From CAZXVW01 sp964644025 (lineage in GTDB: Bacteria > Acidobacteriota > Terriglobia > Bryobacterales > Bryobacteraceae): a DNA stretch of 7,962 nt. Under the pieces are notes generated by a model. The model was given only the letters and a program-made list of their open reading frames with translations. It searched no databases and had not been told where the DNA came from. Below are positions 1 to 4,550 of this stretch, in pieces (position 1 is the first letter of the stretch; every line of letters starts with the position of its first letter). The position numbers were made by a program, and so were the translations under genes. Where the stretch lies: NCBI GenBank assembly GCA_964644025.1, contig CAZXVW010000194.1:1-7962 (forward strand), read 5' to 3'.

Positions 1-389
1 TCCGCCGGATCGGAGGGCAGCGGCGGCGTGGTGAATTCCAGCGTTTTCGGCGCCCGGGTCACCTCACCGGCCGCGTTGCGGATCGAGACGCGGATCTCGT
101 GTTTCCGGTTCGGCCGCATGCCGAGGACCGGGAGGCCGTCTTCCGGATTTCGCGAGGCGCCGTAGTTGAGCGCCCAGGTGTGTTTGCCGTCGGTCACCTG
201 AATGGAGGTGCTGACGGGCTCGCTCGCCGCGAAGCGCACGATGGCGGCCAGGGGCACCGCCGGATTCGGGTTCGCGGTCACCACGGGCTCTTCGGTAAAC
301 GCCGGCGGTTTGGAAGTCCCGTAAGCGGGGAGCAACAGGCCCGCCAGGCACGCCGCCAGAGCGGCCGGGACGGGAAGTTTCTTCTTCAT
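1..389 (-). CDS. Aryl-sulfate sulfotransferase (ASST), N-terminal part
   Basis: The gene starts at ATG 389 and runs off the left edge without a stop, giving the first 129 residues. A GGGAGG Shine-Dalgarno about 7 nt upstream (397-402 on the other strand) supports the start. Residues 1-26 are a signal peptide: KKK, a hydrophobic Ala/Leu core to about residue 20, then PAYG. Residues 36-122 resemble the Ig-like N-terminal domain of bacterial arylsulfotransferases. Features are an 'NPNPAVPLAAIVRF' strand (41-53), a V/S/T-rich strand (59-66) and the characteristic 'GLPVLGMRPN' turn (85-94). In known family members this domain precedes a six-bladed propeller, which moves sulfate between phenolic compounds in the periplasm using a catalytic His. 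The propeller and active site lie outside the window, so activity cannot be judged. The gene follows the ConA-like gene by 47 bp on the same strand and is probably co-transcribed. It could instead be another secreted protein with a fibronectin/Ig-like N-terminus. Confidence 0.68.
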   Translation of the reverse strand, partial: MKKKLPVPAALAACLAGLLLPAYGTSKPPAFTEEPVVTANPNPAVPLAAIVRFAASEPVSTSIQVTDGKHTWALNYGASRNPEDGLPVLGMRPNRKHEIRVSIRNAAGEVTRAPKTLEFTTPPLPSDPA

Positions 390-436
390 TGTTTTTCCTC
401 CCTTCACGATTTGGCGCGGTCGCGGTGGGTCGGCGC

Positions 437-1189
437 CTACTTCGAGATTCTCAAATTCGAGAAGTATCCCTCGGTGCCCACGCCATTCCAAAGCGCGACG
501 GCGCCGCGAGTCACGCCTTGTTTGAGATCATTGACGATCAGGCAGGGCTGAGGAGCGTCGTGAACGTAGAGCCTGGCCTTGTCCCCGCGCACCTCGATCT
601 TCACCTTGGTCCACTCGCCCGGAACGAGGTCCACGTAAGACTCGTACTTGCCGGGAGTCTCCTTGCGGAGCCGGAACCACTCCCAGCCGGGGAAGGAAAT
701 GTATTGGACCGAGTGATTGCGGCGCAACTGGTCGTCGGCACGGGCGTTGGTGGGCCGGAGGTAGAAGCATTCATATTTTGATATGTCCGGCGCCACGCGA
801 AAAGCCACGCCGATGAATCCGCGGGCGGCCTCGGGTGCGCCTGCAGCGGGTTTACCGGCGAGGTCGATCTGAATGACGCCGTCCTGGAAGTCGGCGCCCT
901 CGACGACGGCGAGCGCCGGCCCACCACCGGGACGCCGGGCTCCGGCCGGAGGCCGGCCGGCTCCAGTTGGTCTGGCACCCTGGGCGCGCGTTTGTGTCCC
1001 GACGATGCGGATTGCCTTGCGTCCCTTGTAGGTCACCGCTTCGGCCTTCACGTTAACCAGCTTCAAGCCCTGGAGCGAATCCAGCGCGAACGTCTGTGTC
1101 TGCGCCGCCGAGGGCGTGGGAAATACGGCCGCGGCAACCAGGGCGGCCGGAGGCAATAGCAAGCAGCTAACCAGGTGAGGAATTCTCAT
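437..1189 (-). CDS. Secreted ConA-like jelly-roll protein (DUF1080/LamG-like)
   Basis: This 250-residue protein has a signal peptide (residues 1-29: 'MRIPHLVSCLLLPPAALVAA', then PSAAQ). The ATG at 1189 was chosen because it places this signal at the N-terminus; the open frame continues upstream to 1264, but that extension is unlike a signal peptide. The mature part reads as one beta-sandwich. It has 'KGRKAIRIVG' (55-64), 'FQDGVIQIDL' (101-110), 'RGFIGVAFRV' (123-132), 'YECFYLRP' (139-146), 'GEWTKVKIEV' (191-200) and a closing 'GYFSNLRI' (241-248). This order is typical of DUF1080/3-keto-disaccharide-hydrolase-like and LamG-like domains, which bind or cleave carbohydrates outside the cell. I see no diagnostic catalytic residues, so binding is as likely as hydrolysis. 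Residues 66-91 are a Gly/Pro/Arg/Ala-rich insertion between strands. No Shine-Dalgarno is visible before the ATG, and a TACAGT hexamer 6 nt upstream hints at a leaderless mRNA. It is probably the first gene of an operon with the sulfotransferase. Confidence 0.72.
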   Translation of the reverse strand: MRIPHLVSCLLLPPAALVAAAVFPTPSAAQTQTFALDSLQGLKLVNVKAEAVTYKGRKAIRIVGTQTRAQGARPTGAGRPPAGARRPGGGPALAVVEGADFQDGVIQIDLAGKPAAGAPEAARGFIGVAFRVAPDISKYECFYLRPTNARADDQLRRNHSVQYISFPGWEWFRLRKETPGKYESYVDLVPGEWTKVKIEVRGDKARLYVHDAPQPCLIVNDLKQGVTRGAVALWNGVGTEGYFSNLRISK

Positions 1190-1195
1190 GGTGAA

Positions 1196-1201
1196 ACTGT
1201 A
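1196..1201 (-). promoter_or_regulatory. Possible -10 element, leaderless start of ConA-like gene
   Basis: TACAGT on the minus strand matches four of six bases of the sigma-70 -10 consensus. The A of ATG 1189 is 7 nt beyond its end, the normal distance to a transcription start. This fits the absence of a Shine-Dalgarno. No good -35 is present: the best candidate, TGGGCA with an 18-bp spacer, is weak. The 1202-1222 inverted repeat would sit in the spacer, as an operator might. The call is inferred from spacing alone. Confidence 0.3.
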
Positions 1202-1334
1202 GCACGCCTGCCGCTGGCGTGCCCACAGTCTTGTAACCAGATGGTCCGCCCATGTAATAAGCATGGTGAGCGGATCAACGAAACGACACGTTGCCTCGCG
1301 GCGGTCTGGAAATTCAACGCTCGCCGAGACCGCC

Positions 1335-1401
1335 TTATTACTTCAGCGGCGCGGCTGGTAACAAATGGGTGGCCCCGGCGCGGATTCACGGTTATTCTGG
1401 C
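1335..1401 (+). promoter_or_regulatory. Upstream module shared with the histidine kinase (copy A)
   Basis: This segment contains GTAACAAA (1358-1365) and TATTCTGGC (1393-1401), with start positions 35 bp apart. Exactly the same two blocks with the same spacing occur at 4382-4389 and 4417-4425 upstream of the histidine kinase. Flanking bases also align without gaps (15 of 27 identical just upstream of GTAACAAA), while the 27 bp between the blocks are not conserved. TATTCT could be a -10 element, but it would place transcription start near 1405, inside the Shine-Dalgarno. A TTATTA at 1335 lies 17 bp before GTAACA. The layout looks like a promoter or activator module; the factor is unknown. Confidence 0.35.
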
Positions 1402-1402
1402 C

Positions 1403-1412
1403 GGGAGGAGGG
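1403..1412 (+). promoter_or_regulatory. Shine-Dalgarno deciding the GTG start of the DinB gene
   Basis: GGGAGGAGGG is a strong anti-16S match ending 7 nt before GTG 1420. It selects that codon over upstream in-frame starts such as 1291, whose extra 43 residues would bury the signal peptide. Confidence 0.8.
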
Positions 1413-1419
1413 AACAGAC

Positions 1420-1980
1420 GTGCGTAACAGTTTGAGACTACTGACGTTGACCGGAGCCGCGACCCTGATGGCAGCCACCCTGCTGCCGCCGGCAGCCGCC
1501 GGAGCGTCCAGCTTCCGGGACGAGGCGCTGAGCCGGCTCGGAGTGCTGGAAAAGAAATTCGTGGGGTTGGCCGAGGCCATGCCTGCTGAAAAGTATACGT
1601 GGCGGCCGGGCGAAGGCGTGCGGAGCGTGAGTGAGGTTTACCTGCACATCGCCGGCGCCAACTTCGGCATGCCGCGGATGATCGGCACGCCGCCGCCGGC
1701 CGACTTCAACATGCGCGGCTATGACAAGTCGACCACGGACAAGGCGGAGATAGTCAAGAGGGTCAAGGCCTCCTTCGCCCACGTCCGCCAGGCCATCGAG
1801 AAGATTTCGGCGGCTGATATGGACAAACCGGTGAAGATGTTCGGCCGGGAGACGACGACGCGGAACGCGGTGCTAGCCATGCTCGAGCATTTGAGCGAGC
1901 ACCTGGGACAGTCGATCGCTTATGCCCGCGTCAACGGGGTGGCGCCGCCCTGGAGCCAGGGCCAGCGCCGGGGAATGTAA
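1420..1980 (+). CDS. Exported DinB-family (DinB/YfiT-like) metalloprotein
   Basis: A GTG start gives 186 residues. Residues 1-29 form a signal peptide ('RNSLRLLTLTGAATLMAATL', then PPAAAGAS) with Ala-X-Ala-like cleavage sites. The rest is a four-helix DinB fold. Helix 1 is about 33-55 ('EALSRLGVLEKKFVGLAEAM'). 'YTWRPGEGVRSVSEVYLHIAGAN' motif residues run 59-81. A third helix is about 105-130. The last helix carries 'LEHLSEHLGQSIAYARVNG' (155-173). The three His expected to bind the divalent metal are all present: H76, H157 and H161 (the H-x3-H pair). The family was named for a DNA-damage-induced gene, but most members are uncharacterised and some are metal-dependent thiol transferases. A periplasmic location argues against cytosolic bacillithiol or mycothiol chemistry, so no reaction is assigned. 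The closing 'GVAPPWS' is, from memory, common in acidobacterial exported DinB proteins. It is divergent from the ConA-like gene and appears to be monocistronic. Confidence 0.82.
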   Translation: MRNSLRLLTLTGAATLMAATLLPPAAAGASSFRDEALSRLGVLEKKFVGLAEAMPAEKYTWRPGEGVRSVSEVYLHIAGANFGMPRMIGTPPPADFNMRGYDKSTTDKAEIVKRVKASFAHVRQAIEKISAADMDKPVKMFGRETTTRNAVLAMLEHLSEHLGQSIAYARVNGVAPPWSQGQRRGM

Positions 1981-2143
1981 GGCCGAAGCGTTCGCGTTTC
2001 GCTTGCGGCTTCGCGGAGCGGGCCGGGTCGTGGTTTTCACCGGCGGAAGGGTGTCAACGACCGGCACGCCAGGCCGGTGGTCCCCGTTCCGGTCCGTTCC
2101 GCGACTGGGTCGTTGTCTGTTCGTCAAACAGGAGGGTGCAAGG
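1981..2143 (+). other. Structured intergenic region, DinB to lipoprotein
   Basis: These 163 bp hold several inverted repeats and no gene. Right after the DinB stop, CGAAGC (1984-1989) can pair with GCTTCG (2008-2013), and AAGCG (1986-1990) with CGCTT (2000-2004). These are mutually exclusive hairpins without a following T-run, so a terminator is uncertain. Further on, ACCGGC (2060-2065) pairs with GCCGGT (2073-2078). An outer pair, CAACGACC (2055-2062) and GGTCGTTG (2108-2115), encloses most of the leader. A GGAGGG Shine-Dalgarno at 2131-2136 serves the next gene. No clear promoter was found. Confidence 0.4.
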
Positions 2144-2731
2144 ATGTCTCCTGCCAATTCTCGGCTCATCTATACGCGCGGAAAGAGCGCGACGCTCGCC
2201 GGGGCGTTGGCGTTGCTGGTTCTGCTGGGGCTTTCCGGCTGTGACACCGGGTCGGCGCCGCCCGCCGTGCAGGCGGCGCCGGCGGCTCAAACTCCGGGAT
2301 TCGAACTGGAATATGAGCGCCTGTCGGCGCCGATCGCGGCGCTGGGCACGGGGGATCGCGACGTGGTTCGCGACACCATCCAGCTCATTCGCCAGGGAGA
2401 GCATGCCCTGGCGCTCAACCGCCTCTCCTCGCTGACCGAGCGAAACCCGCAGAATTCGGGCCTGCGCATCCTGGCCTCCTATGCTTTGCTCGAAGCGGGC
2501 AACCTGGCCGGTGCGTTCGAGCAAGCCGAGAAAGCCCACCAGGCTCCCGACAGGAACAGCTACACCTGCTGGTTCCTGGGCAAGGTGGCGCTGCTGAGCG
2601 GCAACCGTGAGGTTTGTGAGAGAGAACTCCACCATCTGGAACGGGCGGGTCCAGATATGCTGGCGCAAGAAAGGGCGCTCGAGGAAGAATTCGTTGAGCG
2701 TTTTGGCCCGCTCGAAGCGGAGCAACCGTAA
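2144..2731 (+). CDS. TPR-like lipoprotein
   Basis: The protein has 195 residues from ATG 2144, with GGAGGG (2131-2136) 7 nt upstream. The N-terminus has basic residues (R7, R12, K14), a hydrophobic stretch (17-30) and a clear lipobox LSGC with lipidated Cys33. Residues 34-52 are a flexible Ala/Pro-rich tether. From about 54 to 188 the protein is helical. Two helix-turn-helix units resemble tetratricopeptide repeats: about 75-109 ('VRDTIQLIRQGEHALALNRL', then NPQNSGLRIL) and 110-155 ('ALLEAGNLAGAFEQAEKAHQ', then 'CWFLGKVALLSGN'). Such proteins are usually scaffolds for envelope complexes. Asp34 follows the lipidated Cys directly; in E. coli Asp at +2 retains a lipoprotein in the inner membrane, though that rule does not hold in all phyla. 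I do not recognise a specific orthologue. The gene converges on the AKR-like gene, with 49 bp between their stops. Confidence 0.75.
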   Translation: MSPANSRLIYTRGKSATLAGALALLVLLGLSGCDTGSAPPAVQAAPAAQTPGFELEYERLSAPIAALGTGDRDVVRDTIQLIRQGEHALALNRLSSLTERNPQNSGLRILASYALLEAGNLAGAFEQAEKAHQAPDRNSYTCWFLGKVALLSGNREVCERELHHLERAGPDMLAQERALEEEFVERFGPLEAEQP

Positions 2732-2749
2732 GGGACAGCGCCAAGCCGG

Positions 2750-2765
2750 CGGGAGCTGACTCCCG
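2750..2765. terminator. Hairpin between convergent genes, possible bidirectional terminator
   Basis: CGGGAG, loop CTGA, CTCCCG forms a perfect 6-bp GC-rich stem with a tetraloop. It lies between the stops of the convergent lipoprotein and AKR-like genes, where a shared terminator would be expected. Neither strand has a T-run after the stem, so intrinsic termination would be inefficient or factor-assisted. Confidence 0.35.
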
Positions 2766-2780
2766 GAGCCGCGTGGCCAC

Positions 2781-3593
2781 TCAATCTTTTCGGAAGCTCC
2801 GGCGGTAGATGGCTGCTCCGACGCGGCGCATCCACGCCATCTCTTCCTCCGACATTGGTCCGCGACGCAGAGCTTGAAGCGCCTGCTCGATTTGGTCGAG
2901 GCTGGCGGCTCCGCTCAAGCAGACGTCGACGGCCGGATTCGAGAGCACGAACCGGTAACAATCCCCGGCCGTGGGCGCCCTCTCGCCTCTTGGCAGGCGC
3001 CGGCTCCTGAGGAGTTGCTTCCAGGAGGTGGCGGTGAACGAGACGATGCCGGGGCGATTCCCGGCAGGCAGGTGCGGGAAGACGTCGCGCTCGGCGCCCG
3101 GGTGGACTGCATTGTAGCGCAGGTGAACCACGTCGTAGTCCGGCTGCCGCGCCAGCCGCGGCACCAGGGGGCGACGGTGGGTGGAGACGGCCAGGAAGCG
3201 GATGCGCCCTTGCTCCTTCAGTTTCCGGGCGACGTCGAGAATGCGCTCCGGAGGCGGGCGGTTCCACATGCCGAGCAACAGCACGTCGGCGTAGTCAAAG
3301 CCAAGCTTCCGAAGCGCCTGCTCCAGGCTGCGCTGCACGTGCCAGCCAAAAGGCGAATAACACTGGATGACCAGGACCATTTGATCGCGGCGCCGGGAGA
3401 GGTTGCGCAGGGCCTCGGCGAATCCCCGGCGGCGAGGGGACCCCCAGTAAAGGTAGTTCATCCCTTCCTCGAAAGCCCGCTCGACGGCGGCGGCGGGCAT
3501 CCCGTAGCCGGCCGCCAGACCCAGGCGGCCCACCTCCAGGCCCGTCTTGCCAAGCACGGCTCGCTGGAAAGGACTCCGTTGGTTCCCGTTCAT
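2781..3593 (-). CDS. Aldo/keto-reductase-fold protein, tetrad not recognisable
   Basis: With ATG 3593 the protein has 270 residues. The N-terminal 'LGKTGLEVGRLGL' (14-26) is the usual AKR opening. 'VERAFEEGMNYLYWGS' (37-52) corresponds to the family's 'G-x-N-F-x-D-T-A' strand, 'QALRKLGFDYADVLLLG' (92-108) to the 'SLxxLxxDYIDLxxIH' segment, and 'FVLSNPAVDVCLSGA' (215-229) to the C-terminal 'LSNPAVxxxIxG' cofactor strand. AKRs reduce carbonyls with NAD(P)H using Asp, Tyr, Lys and His. Here the Asp position reads Tyr or Leu (NYLYWGS), the Lys position Gln77 (VLVIQ), and the His position Gly108 (LLLGMW). The tetrad therefore seems absent. The rest of the fold looks intact, which suggests an altered activity or a binding role rather than decay. 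The frame stays open upstream to 3827, but that extension runs antisense through the barrel gene's 5' end. ATG 3608 is possible but overlaps the putative promoter. The gene is divergent from the barrel gene, only 28 bp away. Confidence 0.75.
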   Translation of the reverse strand: MNGNQRSPFQRAVLGKTGLEVGRLGLAAGYGMPAAAVERAFEEGMNYLYWGSPRRRGFAEALRNLSRRRDQMVLVIQCYSPFGWHVQRSLEQALRKLGFDYADVLLLGMWNRPPPERILDVARKLKEQGRIRFLAVSTHRRPLVPRLARQPDYDVVHLRYNAVHPGAERDVFPHLPAGNRPGIVSFTATSWKQLLRSRRLPRGERAPTAGDCYRFVLSNPAVDVCLSGAASLDQIEQALQALRRGPMSEEEMAWMRRVGAAIYRRSFRKD

Positions 3594-3621
3594 CCCAGGG
3601 TTCAGCATACAGTATAGGGGG
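3594..3621. promoter_or_regulatory. Compact divergent promoter, AKR-like / barrel genes
   Basis: Only 28 bp separate the two divergent starts. In the middle is ATACAGTAT (3607-3615 region), symmetric about its central A. It provides TATACT on the minus strand (3616-3611, five of six matches to the -10 consensus) and TACAGT on the plus strand (3608-3613, four of six). The predicted starts are near 3604 (minus), giving a roughly 10-nt leader to ATG 3593, and near 3620 (plus), at or next to ATG 3622. No convincing -35 was found on either strand. Confidence 0.4.
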
Positions 3622-4293
3622 ATGCCTTGCTGGCAGCAGGATGTGGCCCGCCTGGCGCCGGCGGCCCGCGCCGCGCGCCTGGCCGGGGGAGCGTGCCTGC
3701 TGGTGGCGGTGACGGTGGCGCCCGTCGGCGCGCAGCGGTTGTCGGTGGGTGGCAAGGGCGGCGTACCGCTCACGGGGACACTCAAGGCCGCCTCCCCGGA
3801 GTTTATCTCATCCACCGGACGATACATCGCGGGGCCAGCCGTGGAACTGCGCCTGTTTCACCGCTTTGCGCTGGAGGTTGATGCCCTTTAACGGAGGATG
3901 AGCTATGGGTTCTCCGGGGATGCGTCCGGCGTCGCTGGCGAATCGCGGTTCCCCACCCTCAACAGGGAGGCGGGACGCTGGGAGTTCCCGGCGCTGTTTC
4001 GCTACCGCTTTGCTCGAGGCCGCCTTCGTCCGTTTGTCGGCGCCGGGCTTTCCCTGAACCGGGTAACCGGGGCTTCCCGGTTGATTGGCGGCCCGGCGGA
4101 ACTGCGCCACCGCCAGGCGCTGGGATTCGTCTTCGGCGGGGGTCTGGCAATGCGGCTGGGCGGAGTCCGCCTGGCGCCGGAGATCCGGTACACCCATTGG
4201 GGGGACCGCAATTTCGGCGTCCGGGACGCGGCGCTGCGCTCGCGGCTGGACCAGGTGGATTTGCTGGTGGGAGTGAGCTTCCCCGTCTGGTAG
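3622..4293 (+). pseudogene. Outer-membrane beta-barrel gene with an in-frame stop
   Basis: Read through, the frame from ATG 3622 to the stop at 4291-4293 encodes about 223 residues, typical of a small eight-stranded porin-like barrel. Residues 1-38 are a signal peptide (hydrophobic 'GGACLLVAVTVAP', then VGAQ). 'LSVGGKGGVPLTG' (40-52) and 'YIAGPAVELRL' (68-78) are amphipathic strands. After the break come 'RWEFPALFRYRF', 'LRPFVGAGLSLN', 'FVFGGGLAMRLGGVRLAPEI' and the terminal 'VDLLVGVSFPVW', with an aromatic C-terminal residue suited to BAM insertion. Codon 90 (3889-3891) is TAA, between 'ALEVDAL' and 'RRMSYGFSG'. Related barrels, from memory, have Tyr there ('DALY-K/R-R'), so one change of TAC or TAT explains it. 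The reading frame is unchanged across the stop and both halves look well preserved. This suggests a recent mutation, a sequencing error or readthrough. Reinitiation at ATG 3898 is unlikely, because GGAGG abuts it with no spacing and the product would lack a signal peptide. The SD before 3622 is poor (GGGGG). Confidence 0.78.
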
Positions 4294-4358
4294 TATCGCG
4301 GGCTTCCTGGGGGCCAGATGACGGCACGGGCGGCAATCCGTAACTCACAACGACCGGT

Positions 4359-4425
4359 TTGCTACAGAATCCGCGTGCCTCGTAACAAAACGGGAGACAT
4401 CATCTTCCGGCCCAGGTATTCTGGC
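4359..4425 (+). promoter_or_regulatory. Upstream module shared with the DinB gene (copy B)
   Basis: This carries the same GTAACAAA (4382-4389) and TATTCTGGC (4417-4425) blocks, at the same 35-bp offset, as 1358-1401. Here TATTCT has a plausible -35 partner, GAGACA (4394-4399), 17 bp upstream. That would start transcription near 4429, giving the kinase mRNA a leader of about 120 nt. TTGCTA at 4359-4364 lies 17 bp before GTAACA as an alternative arrangement. Confidence 0.35.
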
Positions 4426-4500
4426 AGCGAGGCCAGGAACTCCGCCGCTCGTATACCGCCCGGCGGGGAAGAGCAAATTCATGCGGCGGTGCGTGTGCGG

Positions 4501-4514
4501 GTGACGCGGGTCAC
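4501..4514. promoter_or_regulatory. Operator-like inverted repeat before the kinase
   Basis: GTGAC and GTCAC form perfect 5-bp arms around GCGG. The repeat ends 7 bp before the TATCAT -10-like element, where a dimeric regulator would contact the promoter. The binding protein is unknown; the short half-sites make chance occurrence possible. Confidence 0.3.
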
Positions 4515-4521
4515 GGCAATG

Positions 4522-4527
4522 TATCAT
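4522..4527 (+). promoter_or_regulatory. Possible -10 element of the kinase operon
   Basis: TATCAT matches five of six bases of the sigma-70 -10 box. A start near 4534 would leave a 17-nt leader containing GGAG (4537-4540) before GTG 4551. The best -35 (GTGACG, 15-bp spacer) lies inside the inverted repeat and is weak. Confidence 0.35.
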
Positions 4528-4550
4528 AGGTCTGGCGGAGCGGGATTAGC

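Larger units (their letters stand above)
1190..1419. promoter_or_regulatory. Divergent intergenic region with three inverted repeats
   Basis: These 230 bp separate the divergent ConA-like and DinB-family genes, so they should hold both promoters. Three inverted repeats are visible. One has perfect 7-bp arms, GCACGCC (1202-1208) and GGCGTGC (1216-1222). A second has TCCGCCCATG arms (1245-1254) pairing with CATGG (1262-1266) and GCGGA (1270-1274) around a TAATAAG loop. The third has perfect 8-bp arms, GGCGGTCT (1300-1307) and AGACCGCC (1327-1334), followed by TTATTACTT. I see no small gene with a credible start here. Confidence 0.5.
4294..4550 (+). promoter_or_regulatory. Upstream region of the LytS/LytTR operon
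   Basis: These 257 bp have no credible gene. They contain the copy B module (4359-4425), a palindrome CCGCC-C-GGCGG (4456-4466), an inverted repeat GTGAC-GCGG-GTCAC (4501-4514) and a -10-like TATCAT (4522-4527) just before the kinase start. The region is long compared with the tight spacing of neighbouring genes, which suggests layered control. I could not find a convincing LytTR-type direct repeat in it. Confidence 0.45.

Noticed and set aside
1190..1264. Upstream start at 1264 for the ConA-like gene
   Set aside because: It adds 25 residues without signal-peptide character ahead of a well-formed signal peptide at 1189.
1984..2013. Hairpin after the DinB stop as an intrinsic terminator
   Set aside because: The stems are short and mutually exclusive and no U-tract follows, so it is noted only as structure within the intergenic region.
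2874..3617. A 247-codon open frame on the plus strand opposite the AKR-like gene
   Set aside because: The minus-strand reading has clear AKR motifs. The plus reading has no recognisable domain and no Shine-Dalgarno, and fits a codon-bias shadow.
3594..3827. N-terminal extension of the AKR-like gene to 3827
   Set aside because: The extension is antisense to the barrel gene's signal peptide, is rich in Pro/Arg/Ala and precedes the normal AKR opening. The likely promoter lies between it and ATG 3593.
3898..4293. The second half of the barrel gene as an independent gene from ATG 3898
   Set aside because: GGAGG touches the ATG with no spacing, the product would lack a signal peptide and the first strands, and the frame is the same as the upstream half.
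4325..4400. LytTR-type direct repeats for autoregulation
   Set aside because: Candidate GTT/AAC-centred sites fail the flanking consensus positions and do not form a pair at the expected spacing.
4294..4550. Small genes in the region upstream of the kinase (open frames of 60-80 codons on both strands)
   Set aside because: None has a Shine-Dalgarno, a signal peptide or a recognisable motif, and the stretch has promoter-like content.
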